Shown here piece by piece: positions 21,899 to 31,464 of a DNA stretch of 39,234 nt. Source of the DNA: a virus; the IMG/VR virus record IMGVR_UViG_3300022745_000083, positions 1 through 39,234 of that record; one strand, written 5' to 3'. The notes under the pieces were generated by a model. It did not search any database. It was given only the letters and a program-made list of their open reading frames with translations, and was not told where the DNA came from. The position numbers and the translations under genes were made by a program. The first letter of the stretch is position 1, and each line of letters starts with the position of its first letter.

Positions 21899-22521
21899 TA
21901 TGGCACCCCCTCGTTACTGTAGCCTACAGCGCAAAACGTATGTGCTGCTTTGGCTTTGTTGATCAAGCACATTAGACCGGGATATCTGTAATCGGAATGC
22001 AGCCGCTCCCCGGTTCGGTTTAGCCCTACCCGGAACGGCAATCCGAGATCCCAATCATAAATCGTCAAACGGAACGTAGCGCAAGCCCCTTGCCCTGTTA
22101 GCGCTTGTCCTGCCCTTGCCATTCCGCAACGAAACGCGGGATCTTTGGAGTAAACTACCCTGGAAACATCGATCCCTAACAGCGTGGCCACTAGCTGACG
22201 CAACCGCTCAATCGTGTTTCCCCCGCGTGCGGTCAACTGCGCTTGCAATAGGGTGCGCTGCTTTTCGAGCGTATCGGGTAGTGCTGTGCATTCATCGGGA
22301 GTGCCCACGATCGATAACCAATGACTGATCCGATCGCTGACGGTGTAGGGATCCGATTCCGCGATGATTGCTCTTACCGCTGCGCTGATAACACTCCACT
22401 CTCCCGACAACCCGCGCAGTATTTCAGTTATCGAGCTTGCATCCCACACTAACCCCCGGGGTAGCGTTTGGCGTTGCAAGTCAACGAACGTTTCCGCGCT
22501 GATTTGGGCTATGGGATCCAT
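21898..22521 (-). CDS. Baseplate protein, Mu gp48/YmfQ-like
   Basis: A 207-aa protein of the YmfQ (DUF2313, Mu gp48) family: QRQTLPRGLVWDASSITEIL at the N-terminus and a REGNTIERL-like element (RGGNTIERLRQLVATLLGI) in the middle. In Mu-like tails it joins the baseplate wedge and links to the fiber. TAATG overlap with the fiber gene and 13-bp overlap with the gp47-like gene support strict co-translation. Confidence 0.85.
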   Translation of the reverse strand: MDPIAQISAETFVDLQRQTLPRGLVWDASSITEILRGLSGEWSVISAAVRAIIAESDPYTVSDRISHWLSIVGTPDECTALPDTLEKQRTLLQAQLTARGGNTIERLRQLVATLLGIDVSRVVYSKDPAFRCGMARAGQALTGQGACATFRLTIYDWDLGLPFRVGLNRTGERLHSDYRYPGLMCLINKAKAAHTFCAVGYSNEGVP

Positions 22522-23603
22522 GTTACAGCCCCTAGCACGGCAACTTCGATCGGCGCAAGCGTTATGTCAGTGCTAGGACTGCCCCCGTTGATCGCAACCA
22601 AGTTGTGAATCCCCCCGATTGCCGTGCGGATCTGCGAATCGTATAGCGTTGCGGTTGGGGGTATTGACTCGAAAAGTGTCAACAGGCTTTGAAGTACCGC
22701 GTTGCGGTGATCTGACGTGTTCGGTTTGGGGTACAGATCGATCGATAGCGTGATCGTCCTAGCCACAGCCCCATACACGTAGACTTCACACCCCGCAGGG
22801 CAACGTGATTCGTCAGTAAGAAATGCGAGCACTTCCGTGATTTTCGCATCGTTCGGGATCACGTCCCCTGGGGCCCCGTCGCCCCTTGCTACAGTAAACA
22901 CAATCGCGACGGTACCTACCCCGTATTTGTTGGGGTACACGAACACGCGATCCACATTTTCAACCAATCTAGCGCGCTGTGCCCAATCGCTAACAGTATC
23001 CCCCTGGGGTGGCTCCCGTATCCGATCAAGCACTCGGGATCGGTAGCGTTCTAGCGTTTCAATGTCGGAACCGTCAGCTGATCCCCCGTTACAAGTACCC
23101 TCCGCGACTACTCCCACGATCGGCGTTACAAGCGTCAGCGTTACCCCGTCAGCGGTATTTTGTGCAGCCCCAAATAAAACCGATCTAACGGGTACTTCCG
23201 CTGTATCCATTGCGATCGTTTGTTCCGATGTTGACTCGTAAACAGCCCCGTCCCCGCGTGCCCATTGCTTCCCCGCTGCAATAACGGTTCCGTTCGTCCC
23301 TGATACAGTGATCGGGAACGTGGCCCGCGTAGGCTGTAGCCGCTCCACTCCCCAGATCCTACCGATTCGAGTCAAACTCGCTTCGCTGCAAACATCGGGT
23401 AGCGTTTCTTTGATCGCGCTTGCAGCTTGCAAATGCAGCAAACGGGATATAGCCCCCTGGGAATAGGCAAGCGCCCACGGTAGCGTCAACGGAACATCGG
23501 GGCTATCTTCGGGGCGTAACTCAGCGCGAATATTCGCCTTAGCCCGGTCAACCGCTTCCGCGAGTGTCGGCACTTCGATCCCGATATCTGTTAGCTCAGG
23601 CAT
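22509..23603 (-). CDS. Baseplate J-like protein, Mu gp47-like
   Basis: A 364-aa baseplate wedge protein. It starts with the typical PTLAEAVDRAKANIRAEL segment, carries IAAGKQWARGDGAVYESTSE and a later GGSADGSDIETLERYRSRVL segment, both diagnostic of the J/gp47 family. Two copies of this kind of protein and a gpI-like partner build each wedge in contractile tails. One base separates it from the gp46-like gene. Confidence 0.92.
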   Translation of the reverse strand: MPELTDIGIEVPTLAEAVDRAKANIRAELRPEDSPDVPLTLPWALAYSQGAISRLLHLQAASAIKETLPDVCSEASLTRIGRIWGVERLQPTRATFPITVSGTNGTVIAAGKQWARGDGAVYESTSEQTIAMDTAEVPVRSVLFGAAQNTADGVTLTLVTPIVGVVAEGTCNGGSADGSDIETLERYRSRVLDRIREPPQGDTVSDWAQRARLVENVDRVFVYPNKYGVGTVAIVFTVARGDGAPGDVIPNDAKITEVLAFLTDESRCPAGCEVYVYGAVARTITLSIDLYPKPNTSDHRNAVLQSLLTLFESIPPTATLYDSQIRTAIGGIHNLVAINGGSPSTDITLAPIEVAVLGAVTWIP

Positions 23604-23604
23604 A

Positions 23605-24030
23605 TTACCGCCACAAATCCGAAAGGTTAGGCAAGTTGATCCGAGTTTGCGTTGTATTCACGCCGATCGTGACACTGGCCCCGAAACCGTTAGCTGTTAT
23701 GTACGCGCTGCACTCGATAGAAGTGGCAATCTTGTCTCGAATCCACCATTCCAGCGCACCATTGATCGCTTGATTCACACGTTCAACCGTTCGGGTCGTT
23801 ATTGGCTCCCGAACTAATAGCCATAACGGAGATCGCACGTATTCCCCGCTTGGGTCACCCCAAAAACCCCTGGGGTCGTTGTCGGGGGTTTCGTCCCCCG
23901 GTTGTGCCCTGCAATCGGTCAACAGACTGCACACGAGTAGACGGGCCAGCCGTTGCAACGCGGTATCTGTAGCACGCGGGATGATATCAACCGCGATTAC
24001 TTCACCACTTGCCGAATATGCAGCGATCAC
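23605..24030 (-). CDS. Baseplate protein, Mu gp46-like
   Basis: A 141-aa protein of the Mu gp46 / gpW-T4-gp25-like baseplate type. ESD-like acidic motifs are replaced here by PGDETPDNDPRGFWGDPSGE, and the family's RGFWGD segment is evident, followed by TTRTVERVNQAINGALEWWI. GTG start overlapping the stop of the gp45-like gene (GTGA). Expected location is the baseplate inner ring. Confidence 0.85.
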   Translation of the reverse strand: MIAAYSASGEVIAVDIIPRATDTALQRLARLLVCSLLTDCRAQPGDETPDNDPRGFWGDPSGEYVRSPLWLLVREPITTRTVERVNQAINGALEWWIRDKIATSIECSAYITANGFGASVTIGVNTTQTRINLPNLSDLWR

Positions 24031-24494
24031 GGGATTGCACCCCCCGCAGCGAAAACTTTAGTGGATACCCCTACCCCGGGGATTTCCTCGAAACGTAGCG
24101 CCGTATACGGGTCTAATGTCTTGCCGGTCAATACCCCGTCCCCTGCGGTCCACCCCCCGGGGGGCTCGGGTCCAATGCGCACAATGGGCGCGTTTACCTC
24201 AATCATAGGCTGCGTCCCCCCCCGGAGCACTAGCGTAACCCCCGCAGCGTTATACAACGCTACGTCCCCCCTTGCGAGCCCCCGCAGCGTATACCTACTA
24301 TCCCCTACGGCTAGGATTACCTCGGATCCATCATCTAACGTCAGTACAAGCGCGGGGGCGTTCGTGGGGGGGCACGCTGCTAGCCCGTAAGGTTCCGCGC
24401 TGGTAGCGTTAGCGGTTTCGTCCCCCCGCGTTTTTACGGTGATCTGACGGATATTTTGCGAGTCGTCAGACTCTTTTACTGCCCCCCACTTCAT
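24027..24494 (-). CDS. Baseplate spike protein, Mu gp45-like
   Basis: A 155-aa protein with the gp45 family order: an acidic DDSQ start (ESDDSQNIRQITVKTRGDE), EPYGLAACPP, a strand-rich OB-like domain with RYTLRGLARGDVALYNAAG, and a beta-helical tail around QPMIEVNAPIVRIG. In Mu this is the membrane-piercing spike. The ATG at 24494 overlaps the hub stop (ATGA); the upstream in-frame ATG is inside the neighbour and less likely. Confidence 0.9.
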   Translation of the reverse strand: MKWGAVKESDDSQNIRQITVKTRGDETANATSAEPYGLAACPPTNAPALVLTLDDGSEVILAVGDSRYTLRGLARGDVALYNAAGVTLVLRGGTQPMIEVNAPIVRIGPEPPGGWTAGDGVLTGKTLDPYTALRFEEIPGVGVSTKVFAAGGAIP

Positions 24495-25573
24495 TTGGCC
24501 CCCTTGTCTAGTTCCGCCCAATGCTTCCCCGTTGTGTTACTGCCCTTTTTACGTTTGATCGGGGTAATCACGTCATAGGTATCAGGGTTAGCTAGCCCTA
24601 GAACGGTACGCTCAGCCTGATCCGAAGCGCAAGTAAACGTTACTTCACTTACTAGCATTGTTTCGCTAATCCCGCCGATCGGATCGTCAACGATTACAGT
24701 TTGCCCAGGTTCCCAAACCTTACCGTTGTCATTCGTCCAACTGCTTACGGTGTAGCTTGCCGTGATCGCTTTAGCCAACCGGCTAGCTGCTTCCCACTTG
24801 GCCCGGTATTCGCACCGATCCGAATCTGCCCCACTTTCGGCTGTTATGTGAAGTTTACGCCAAATCCGCGCGCCTAGCACGGGATCGTCAACCCCTCCCA
24901 GATACCCTCCCGTGGGGGCTGTAATGTTCGGATCCAACTGCCCTTTGCATACGTAACGCGCAAACACTTGCGTTGCGTCAAACTTGACTTGGCCCGCTAT
25001 GACATTTACCCCCACAATCAACTTACCTACGGGGTGGCTTTGTTTTGGTCGAAATATCCGCAATACCCCGCTAGCATCATCGCACAGCACAGCCCCCGCT
25101 AAACGCGCGGGTTTCTCGATAGCTGCATAGGCTTTATCGGTTGACTTGACGTGAACGTGCTTTAGCGTTTTGCCTTCCGCAATGATGGTTGGATCAACGA
25201 TTGCGTCGGTTCCGTACTGTTTAGCTATTAGGGGGGCTAACTGTGCAAGTGTTACCCCTTTCAGTTGTTCCCCGCTACCCGAAGAATCCACTAGGTCACA
25301 CGATCGGGATCTACCACTAACGTTTTGCGTCAATGACCCCACATCGTAACTAACTTCAGGGATTTCAGCGTACCCGGTAAGGATGCGCTGATCCCCCAAC
25401 GTAACGACACACTCAGCCCCTGCGGGGATATGGGGAAGCCTACCCGTATCAGTCAACGGAAACTTGATCCCTAGCTGAAACGTTCTACAAGCAGACTCCA
25501 GGCTAGCCGTTACGGTAACGGATTTCCAATAGGTAAACCGTTTACCGGCAACGATCAACGCTACTTCACGCAT
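24491..25573 (-). CDS. Baseplate hub, Mu gp44 (gpP)-like
   Basis: A 360-aa hub protein. N-terminal beta domain with YWKSVTVTASLESACRTFQL, then GYAEIPEVSYDVGSLTQNVS and SGRSRSCDLVDSS, a pattern shared with Mu gp44 and T4 gp27-type hubs. It forms a trimer holding the spike encoded next. ATG at 25573, overlapping the gpN-like gene by 8 bp. Confidence 0.9.
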   Translation of the reverse strand: MREVALIVAGKRFTYWKSVTVTASLESACRTFQLGIKFPLTDTGRLPHIPAGAECVVTLGDQRILTGYAEIPEVSYDVGSLTQNVSGRSRSCDLVDSSGSGEQLKGVTLAQLAPLIAKQYGTDAIVDPTIIAEGKTLKHVHVKSTDKAYAAIEKPARLAGAVLCDDASGVLRIFRPKQSHPVGKLIVGVNVIAGQVKFDATQVFARYVCKGQLDPNITAPTGGYLGGVDDPVLGARIWRKLHITAESGADSDRCEYRAKWEAASRLAKAITASYTVSSWTNDNGKVWEPGQTVIVDDPIGGISETMLVSEVTFTCASDQAERTVLGLANPDTYDVITPIKRKKGSNTTGKHWAELDKGAK

Positions 25574-26714
25574 GATCAATGACTTTGACGGTTCCGCTTA
25601 GCAAACCCGCAGCCCCATTAGCCCCATTGATTTCGTTTTCGTAATCTGTGGTGCCAAACTCCCGAAACGAAACAAGAAACGCTAGCGTAGGGGCGTCAAG
25701 CTCCACCGTTCGTGTATTGGGCAACCGCTGTGCGTATTCCCGCAGTCTAGCCGCTAGCGCAACTCGGATTGCGTCCAACTGCATAAGCACGTTTGCGGGG
25801 GTTTCGGTTTGCTCCGTTTCACGCTGTAGCGCCAAAATAGCCCGTTCATAGTCTATCGTGGCTGCGTCCACAGTCGCATATGTATTACCCACAACGCTAG
25901 CAGCAAGGGCAACCGCAGCGGAACGGGGGTAAAAATCCATTACCGTTCGGCGCACACTGCTAATCTGATCCGTCGTCGGATTGCCGGTTACTTGTCTTGC
26001 GGGGCGTTGCTCCCCTCCCCCGAAACGTGACCATAACCGCCAAAGCACGCTAAGTGGTGCTAAATCTAGCACAGCCCAAAACGCAGTTACCGACGCTTGC
26101 GGGTTGGATACTTCGGAAGTCTTAGCTAGCACGTCAACCGCTTCGGTGTACTCCCCGGACATATCATCTAGTGATCCCGGCAAACTGAGCGAGGATACTG
26201 CCGATTTAGTGAAATCGCTAATAGCGGCTAACCCTGCAATCAAAGCGAGCGGGGCTGTAGCACTTGCCAAACGATCGAAGAAATCAGCAATGACGCCTAA
26301 CCGCGCGTTGTCAATCGCACTCGTTAGCGTTCCCGCTGCGTCAGTAAGCGCGCTAGTCGGGTTGGCTAGTTCCTTCGCTTCGGTGCATGTAATCGAGAAA
26401 CGCGCGATCCACCGTTCCGCTAGCGTTTCGGTGATATCTATCGTCGCGTTCCCAACAAGCAAAACACCCCATACTGGGTGCTCCAATCGGGCCAATCCTC
26501 GCGTTTCAACCGCGTCCCTAAGTTTACGGATCTGGGTGCGCCAATCCTGCCCTTGTACGAAACCTGTTACGGTATGCACTCGGGTAAGTTTACCGAGATC
26601 AGAAATCGTCGGGGGGTTTTCGGAAAAAGGGTACTCGTCTACCGTTCCGCGTCTACCGAAGGGGGCTGATACTTGATCCGCAAAGAATGGTACTCCCCGG
26701 AATGCTGCGTTCAT
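25566..26714 (-). CDS. DNA circulation/tail protein, Mu gpN-like
   Basis: A 382-aa protein whose first 110 residues match the DNA_circ_N domain: FRGVPFFADQVSAPFGRRG, then HTVTGFVQGQDWRTQIRKLR and GLARLEHPVWG. The remainder is helical. Mu gpN is a tail/baseplate protein that was also linked to circularisation of incoming DNA. ATGA overlap with the tape measure gene. Confidence 0.9.
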   Translation of the reverse strand: MNAAFRGVPFFADQVSAPFGRRGTVDEYPFSENPPTISDLGKLTRVHTVTGFVQGQDWRTQIRKLRDAVETRGLARLEHPVWGVLLVGNATIDITETLAERWIARFSITCTEAKELANPTSALTDAAGTLTSAIDNARLGVIADFFDRLASATAPLALIAGLAAISDFTKSAVSSLSLPGSLDDMSGEYTEAVDVLAKTSEVSNPQASVTAFWAVLDLAPLSVLWRLWSRFGGGEQRPARQVTGNPTTDQISSVRRTVMDFYPRSAAVALAASVVGNTYATVDAATIDYERAILALQRETEQTETPANVLMQLDAIRVALAARLREYAQRLPNTRTVELDAPTLAFLVSFREFGTTDYENEINGANGAAGLLSGTVKVIDHA

Positions 26715-28420
26715 TGGTTCACCATTCGTGGGCCAACGTTTAGAGCGATATGCGGATTAGCCGTTGCTCCCGGTTGCTCTACTGTAACCCCCTGGGGCAT
26801 ATTGCGGAAATCAACAATCAGCTTACCTAACCCCGGGGGGGTATTCTGGGCTTGCTTGTAGTCTGCGGAACGGTTCAACGATGATACCGGAATCCCGCCT
26901 AGTGTTTGGCCCCCTTTGGGCATAGGCTCGGCTGATCCACCGATCCCGTTTTGAATCAGTCCCGTTATCACTTCATTACCGTGTGCGAGCGCAGCGTAAC
27001 CGGGGATCCATGAAACGGTGGACTGCGCTAGTTCTTTGATTCCGTTAGCCGTTGCTTTGATCTTGGCGTATGCCCAATCGAAGATCGCAACAACCCCTTC
27101 CCATAGCGATTTGAAAAACCCTGTTACGGCACTCCAGGATTCTTTCAGCTTATCGGGGGTGTAGCGATCCCAGATCGTGCCAAACCAGTCCCCTACCGCA
27201 ACGAAAATGGCTTTGATCCCTTCCCAGGTACTAGCGAAGAAATCAGCCAAACCCCCCATTACTTCGCTTAGCCCGTCAAACGCCTTACCGAAATCAAGCG
27301 TAAACACCCCAGTGACGAAATCCAGGAAACCGCTTAGAATCCGCTTGATTGAATCCCAAACCGCGATCACTGGCCCCGTAAGTGTGTTCCACAGATCGAT
27401 GATTAGCTTTATCGAGGCTTTGACGACTAGCACTATCCCCTCAAACACTTGGCCCGTGATCACTTTGATTTCGGTCCAATGCGAGCGGATCCATTCAACT
27501 ATGCCCGTAACAAGCGGTTGAACCGCGTTCCAAATCGCCTTTAGTCCGTCCACTATTTTGGACAAGTTGACCGATCTCGCTGCGGAAGCGATCCCCGCTA
27601 TCACTGCTTGAATGCGTGCCCCGATTACTTGCTTGTTAGCCGCAATCCAATCCCGCAGCCCATTGATCAGCGGGGTTATCATCGGGACAAGGCTAGCCCC
27701 CAGTTCGTTCGCAATGCCCCCGATCGATGCTTTGAAATCGGTAAACGATTTAGCGGTTACGTCTGCTTGCTGGGCTGTGGCGTCACTTACGATTCCAAAT
27801 GCCCTAGCCTGTTTTGCAGCGTCGGCAAGCCCCTGCTTACCCATAGAACCTAGCCTAACTAGACTCTCCCCCGCACCCCCGAACGCAGCGTCAGCTAGTG
27901 CAGCCTTTCGTGCACTATCGGGGAGTTGTGACATTGCTTGGGTGATTAGCTCAAACGCTTCCGCTGTAGACTTGGCCCCCTTTACCTGCTTCAACAGTGC
28001 AGGGGACACTTTCTTTAGGAACGCGTCAAGTGAGCCACTTCCGCCCCGAAGTTGCCCCATACGCTTGTCAAGCTCAGAAACCCCCTTATCCAGCGTTTCC
28101 GCGTCAACCCCGACCGATTTAGCCGCGTAGCGTAGTTCTTGAAGTTGTTCGGTGGTTACCCCAACCGACTTGGCAAATCGGTACATTTCCGCAGTAGAGT
28201 TTACGAACTGGGATCCCGCCGCTATTATCCCGCCTTGCAGCCCTGCAAGTGACGCAACTCCCCCCGCGATCCCCTTTACTAACCCTTTTGCAATCGACCC
28301 TACCGACCCGAGCACGCTAGCCGCCCCCGAAGCGGCCGATTTTACTCCCGAGATCATCCCCCGAAGTGGCCCGGTAAAATGGTCTACCGCAGAAACAACC
28401 GACTTGATCTCTATCGCCAC
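26711..28420 (-). CDS. Tail tape measure protein
   Basis: A 569-aa, mostly helical protein. The N-terminal 70 residues are Ala/Gly/Ser rich with hydrophobic helices; residues 75-240 hold the TTEQLQELRYAAKSVGVD-type segment common to tape measures; the middle has Trp-rich helical stretches (GIVEWIRSHW, DLWNTLTGPVIAVWDSI). At roughly 1.5 angstrom per residue the contractile tail would be near 80 nm. GTG start overlapping the chaperone stop by 10 bp. Confidence 0.93.
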   Translation of the reverse strand: MAIEIKSVVSAVDHFTGPLRGMISGVKSAASGAASVLGSVGSIAKGLVKGIAGGVASLAGLQGGIIAAGSQFVNSTAEMYRFAKSVGVTTEQLQELRYAAKSVGVDAETLDKGVSELDKRMGQLRGGSGSLDAFLKKVSPALLKQVKGAKSTAEAFELITQAMSQLPDSARKAALADAAFGGAGESLVRLGSMGKQGLADAAKQARAFGIVSDATAQQADVTAKSFTDFKASIGGIANELGASLVPMITPLINGLRDWIAANKQVIGARIQAVIAGIASAARSVNLSKIVDGLKAIWNAVQPLVTGIVEWIRSHWTEIKVITGQVFEGIVLVVKASIKLIIDLWNTLTGPVIAVWDSIKRILSGFLDFVTGVFTLDFGKAFDGLSEVMGGLADFFASTWEGIKAIFVAVGDWFGTIWDRYTPDKLKESWSAVTGFFKSLWEGVVAIFDWAYAKIKATANGIKELAQSTVSWIPGYAALAHGNEVITGLIQNGIGGSAEPMPKGGQTLGGIPVSSLNRSADYKQAQNTPPGLGKLIVDFRNMPQGVTVEQPGATANPHIALNVGPRMVNQ

Positions 28421-28931
28421 GGGTTGACCCCCGCTTTCAAAAACGGTTCGGATCGCGTTTTATCTACGCTTAGCAACGTATCCGCCCAAAGTGCGAAATC
28501 ATCGCACGCAAGTGCTAGTAACTCGCTAAGCGTAACCCCTCCGCGATAACTCCACAGTATGTTTGCGATCGTTTCGTCTATTTCCGCGATCTGTGCGCGG
28601 GTTAGCCCCCCCAAACCGCAAACCGCAACGATCCACGTGATCCCGTTTACGTGGACCTTGCCGGCAAAAAAGGGGCCACAGCCTCGCTCATAGTGCCAAA
28701 ATCGACAATAGAACACTGATCCAGTTCTTTTTCTGTAAGCATGAAACAGTGCTGTAACACTTCGCAAAGGAACACGTGCGAAGTGTCGTCACTGATCTTT
28801 GCTTGTGCTCGCAAAATGCCGATCGTAGGCTTGCGCATCATCGTCAGTTCGGTTTTATCCTCCCCTGCTATTCGCACGGGATCTGTCAACCGAACCTTGA
28901 TAACGTTACCCTTCAAATCCACGATCGGCAT
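28411..28931 (-). CDS. Tail assembly chaperone, frameshifted long form, 173 aa
   Basis: Two overlapping frames lie just before the tape measure gene, as in lambda gpG/gpGT and Mu gp41. The first frame begins MPIVDLKGN and reaches APFL. A -1 slip on T TTT TTG (plus-strand 28665-28671) continues as AGKVHVNGITWIVAV and ends at 28411. The second frame has no ribosome-binding site of its own at a useful start. The long form would coat the tape measure during tube assembly. The frameshift is inferred from order, overlap and slippery sequence. Confidence 0.8.
28647..28931 (-). CDS. Tail assembly chaperone, short form, 94 aa
   Basis: The unshifted product: an N-terminal beta-like segment (IVDLKGNVIKVRLTDP), then helices (MMRKPTIGILRAQAKISDDT, CEVLQHCFMLTEKEL). 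It ends at a TAA 15 bp past the slippery site. In known systems the short form outnumbers the long form by ten or more to one. Confidence 0.8.
   Translation of the reverse strand: MPIVDLKGNVIKVRLTDPVRIAGEDKTELTMMRKPTIGILRAQAKISDDTSHVFLCEVLQHCFMLTEKELDQCSIVDFGTMSEAVAPFLPARST
28665..28671 (-). promoter_or_regulatory. Slippery heptamer T TTT TTG for -1 frameshifting
   Basis: On the minus strand the codons are CCT TTT TTG in the first frame and CCC TTT TTT GCC in the second. The heptamer fits X XXY YYZ exactly and is the only place in the 121-bp overlap where both frames read Phe-Phe/Phe-Leu through a T6 run. A downstream structure was not identified with certainty. Confidence 0.75.
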
Positions 28932-28952
28932 ATGCTCCCCTTCTGTGTGTTA

Positions 28953-29330
28953 CTACGCAGGGTTAGGATCCCAGGCCCCCACCCCTTCCCAGCGTAGTTT
29001 GACAGTCCCCTTAGAACTGTCAACCTCGGAAGCGGACACTAGCAAAGCCTCCCGGAGCGTTCCGCTTCTACCACTAGCGAGCACAACTGTAATCGTTGCC
29101 CCCCTAAGTTTGTTGAGCTTTGCAAGATCCAGCGATTTCGTATGCACGAAAGTACCGTCAACGAAACCAACCGCGTATGATTCGGTTCCGTAAGGGGTAC
29201 CATCGGCTGCGCGCGCCATCGTGTGACTATACTCGTCAAACATGCACGTGATCGCACCCTCCGCCGAAATCATATCAGCGTCGCACCGAACCGTTACGTT
29301 TCCCCCTACGGGGGCAGTGTTGCTAGCCAT
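28953..29330 (-). CDS. Tail tube protein, Mu gpM-like
   Basis: A 125-aa beta-rich protein between sheath and chaperone, which is the place of the tube gene in Mu-like tails. It starts with GNVTVRCDADMISAEGAITC and has repeated beta segments to GTVKLRWEG. It would polymerise inside the sheath. Three bases separate its ATG from the sheath stop. Confidence 0.85.
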   Translation of the reverse strand: MASNTAPVGGNVTVRCDADMISAEGAITCMFDEYSHTMARAADGTPYGTESYAVGFVDGTFVHTKSLDLAKLNKLRGATITVVLASGRSGTLREALLVSASEVDSSKGTVKLRWEGVGAWDPNPA

Positions 29331-29333
29331 TGA

Positions 29334-30866
29334 TTACCCCGTGATTCCCTTGGAAAACTCGATCAACCATGCCCCGATCTTGAACTGGCCCGTCAAATCC
29401 GGAGCTAGGTACATATCAGCACGATCTTTGTTGGTTCCGTTTATTTCACACGTCAACAGACTAGCGAACGCTTCGGGATCGTTGACGATCCCATTTTCCG
29501 CCATAATCCGGTATTCCGCGATCGTGTTCGCTCGCAAGATTGACGGTGTAACTACGGGAGTACCGGGAGCAAACCGTACCCCGTCGGGGGCCAAAATGTG
29601 CTGCGGAAACCGATCCGCTACCTTTGCCGGGATCGTGGCGATTTCCTGGAGTTGCTCCACGATATTCTGACTCAGGTACGCGTCCGTTGCGGATCCTGCG
29701 TCATTTCGCTGATAGTTCGTGATTACGTCCCCGATCCGCGTAGCCCCTTGCGGGGAGTAACGCAGATAGGAACAACCCGCGTAGGCTAGCGCGTTGTGAT
29801 CCGCAAACTTCCATCGATCCAGTTCGGGAGTTGCGCGCAGCCCTTTGACCGCGAGATCACAGTAAGGGCGCGCAGCGTGGATTTCAGCCGAACGGCTGAC
29901 GACGGCTGACGCTGCGCTTGCCACTTCCCACGGGCTACAAGGGTTCCCGAGTGGCGTACCACTAGGACGGGGGTCGGGGCTACCTTCCGACACCCCAGCC
30001 CCCTCAAAAGCCCATAGGGTAAGGTGCTTATCGTTCCGGTCAGATCCCGCGCTAACGGCTGCGGTAGCACTCGCGTAGGGCGCTGCGGTGAACGCATGCC
30101 CGTAAGCCTGCACAGTCGCACCCCAACGCCGATCCATTTCCGTTGCCAGAAAATCAAGCGCTGTGGAGTTGTAGTATGGGGAGATAATCCAGCGATACGG
30201 CTGATCCCCGATCCACGTGCTGATAAGCTCCAAACTCGGATCAGTTGCGCCTCCCGAAAGCGGGGAGATCGTCAGCGAAACTCCAAAATCCAGATCGGGT
30301 TCGCCCCCCGCGTTCCCAAGATAGTTGAACCGAAGATCGATCGCGTTGCCCAGCGTGCCCTTGTGCTTTGCAGTACAAATGACGTCCAACCCGTCGGTTT
30401 CAGCCGTAACAGCACAATACTTGTCCGCCATGATAGCGGCTACGATCTTATCAGCGATTGCAGCCGCTGCATCCCCCTTTACGACCGTAAACGGAACCAA
30501 ACGGCCAGCAACGTAAAGCGCAACGGATCGCGTTTTCGTACACGTAGCGTTTGCTACGGTAATAGCTCCACTTGCTTTGTTACCGTCAGCGTCAGCAAGC
30601 CCAATGACGAAAAGATCCGCCCCTGGGTTATTGCGTCGAAACACACTCCCCATTTGCTGAGCGATGGATCCCGCCCCGAAGTAGAGATCCAAATCGGAAT
30701 CGCTCAGGATGCGGTAAGGTTGCCCAGCGTTGGCTGTACCTTCCGCGAGTTTCTGACCGATGATCAGGTTACGGGGGCGTTCCCGAGTGTTACGCCCTTT
30801 GGCGCGCATTTCGATATACTGATAGGGCACTCGCACATTCGGCGAGATTTCAGAGAAAGGCGGCAT
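29334..30866 (-). CDS. Contractile tail sheath, Mu gpL-like
   Basis: A 510-aa sheath protein. N-terminal SPNVRVPYQYIEMRAKG and LIIGQKLAEGTANAGQPYRI are typical of gpL-type sheaths; the middle domain has WIGDQPYRWIISPYYNSTAL; the C-terminal part shows VRFAPGTPVV, TICRANTIAEYR-like and TGQFKIGAWLIEFSKG segments that insert into neighbouring subunits. This gene establishes the tail as contractile. Confidence 0.95.
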   Translation of the reverse strand: MPPFSEISPNVRVPYQYIEMRAKGRNTRERPRNLIIGQKLAEGTANAGQPYRILSDSDLDLYFGAGSIAQQMGSVFRRNNPGADLFVIGLADADGNKASGAITVANATCTKTRSVALYVAGRLVPFTVVKGDAAAAIADKIVAAIMADKYCAVTAETDGLDVICTAKHKGTLGNAIDLRFNYLGNAGGEPDLDFGVSLTISPLSGGATDPSLELISTWIGDQPYRWIISPYYNSTALDFLATEMDRRWGATVQAYGHAFTAAPYASATAAVSAGSDRNDKHLTLWAFEGAGVSEGSPDPRPSGTPLGNPCSPWEVASAASAVVSRSAEIHAARPYCDLAVKGLRATPELDRWKFADHNALAYAGCSYLRYSPQGATRIGDVITNYQRNDAGSATDAYLSQNIVEQLQEIATIPAKVADRFPQHILAPDGVRFAPGTPVVTPSILRANTIAEYRIMAENGIVNDPEAFASLLTCEINGTNKDRADMYLAPDLTGQFKIGAWLIEFSKGITG

Positions 30867-31463
30867 TTATCCCCCCACATTCGCGGTTACGTCAAAACTA
30901 GGGGCTTGTGTTTCGCCCTTAGTGTGTTGAATCTGTGCATCGATCCCCGTGAAAACTTCACCCAACAACGCAGGATCAACGCCAATCAATGTATCTATGT
31001 CTACCTGAGCGGTGATCTTGACACCGGAGATCCGCGCTTCCGCCTCTTTGTCCATTCCTGACGCGTATTCCCTGCGGATATTTCCAACGCGGGTTATGTG
31101 CTTGTTCCAAGTGCTACGTGCTAGCAGCGTCAACGTTACTTCCCTAGCCATTTGGCGGATCTTGCTTGCGATCAACGCGTCAGCTTGCTCGGGAGTTTCC
31201 ACGCTGCTAATCGCGTGAACGGCTGTGCACGTTACAGTCAGATAGACGGAATCAATGAAATGGATCCCGGTTTCGTCGCGTTCTTGGTTTAGCTCCCCGG
31301 TTTCAATCGAAACGCTGATCTCGCATTTCGGAAGATCCGCAACGTCATAGCTGACCGGAACTAGCCGAGTATCGTTGATCGATCCGCTAGGCACGATCGC
31401 GGTCAACGTGGCGTCAGCACGCAACGCGTTGACTGTGCGGTCTATTAGGGCTTGATCTTCCAT
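30867..31463 (-). CDS. Tail terminator/neck protein
   Basis: A 198-aa protein. Residues 1-25 look like a helix (DQALIDRTVNALRADATL) followed by beta strands (CEISVSIETGELNQ, DSVYLTVTCTAVHA) and a second helix, in keeping with tail-terminator proteins (lambda gpU, Mu gp37-like) that sit directly before the sheath gene. Its stop directly abuts the sheath ATG. Assignment is by order and fold pattern. Confidence 0.65.
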   Translation of the reverse strand: MEDQALIDRTVNALRADATLTAIVPSGSINDTRLVPVSYDVADLPKCEISVSIETGELNQERDETGIHFIDSVYLTVTCTAVHAISSVETPEQADALIASKIRQMAREVTLTLLARSTWNKHITRVGNIRREYASGMDKEAEARISGVKITAQVDIDTLIGVDPALLGEVFTGIDAQIQHTKGETQAPSFDVTANVGG

Positions 31464-31464
31464 T

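Noticed and set aside
26711-28420. Transposable Mu-like phage
   Set aside because: Only tail and baseplate genes are Mu-like; no MuA/MuB transposase was seen and the terminase is of the cos-cutting GpA type.
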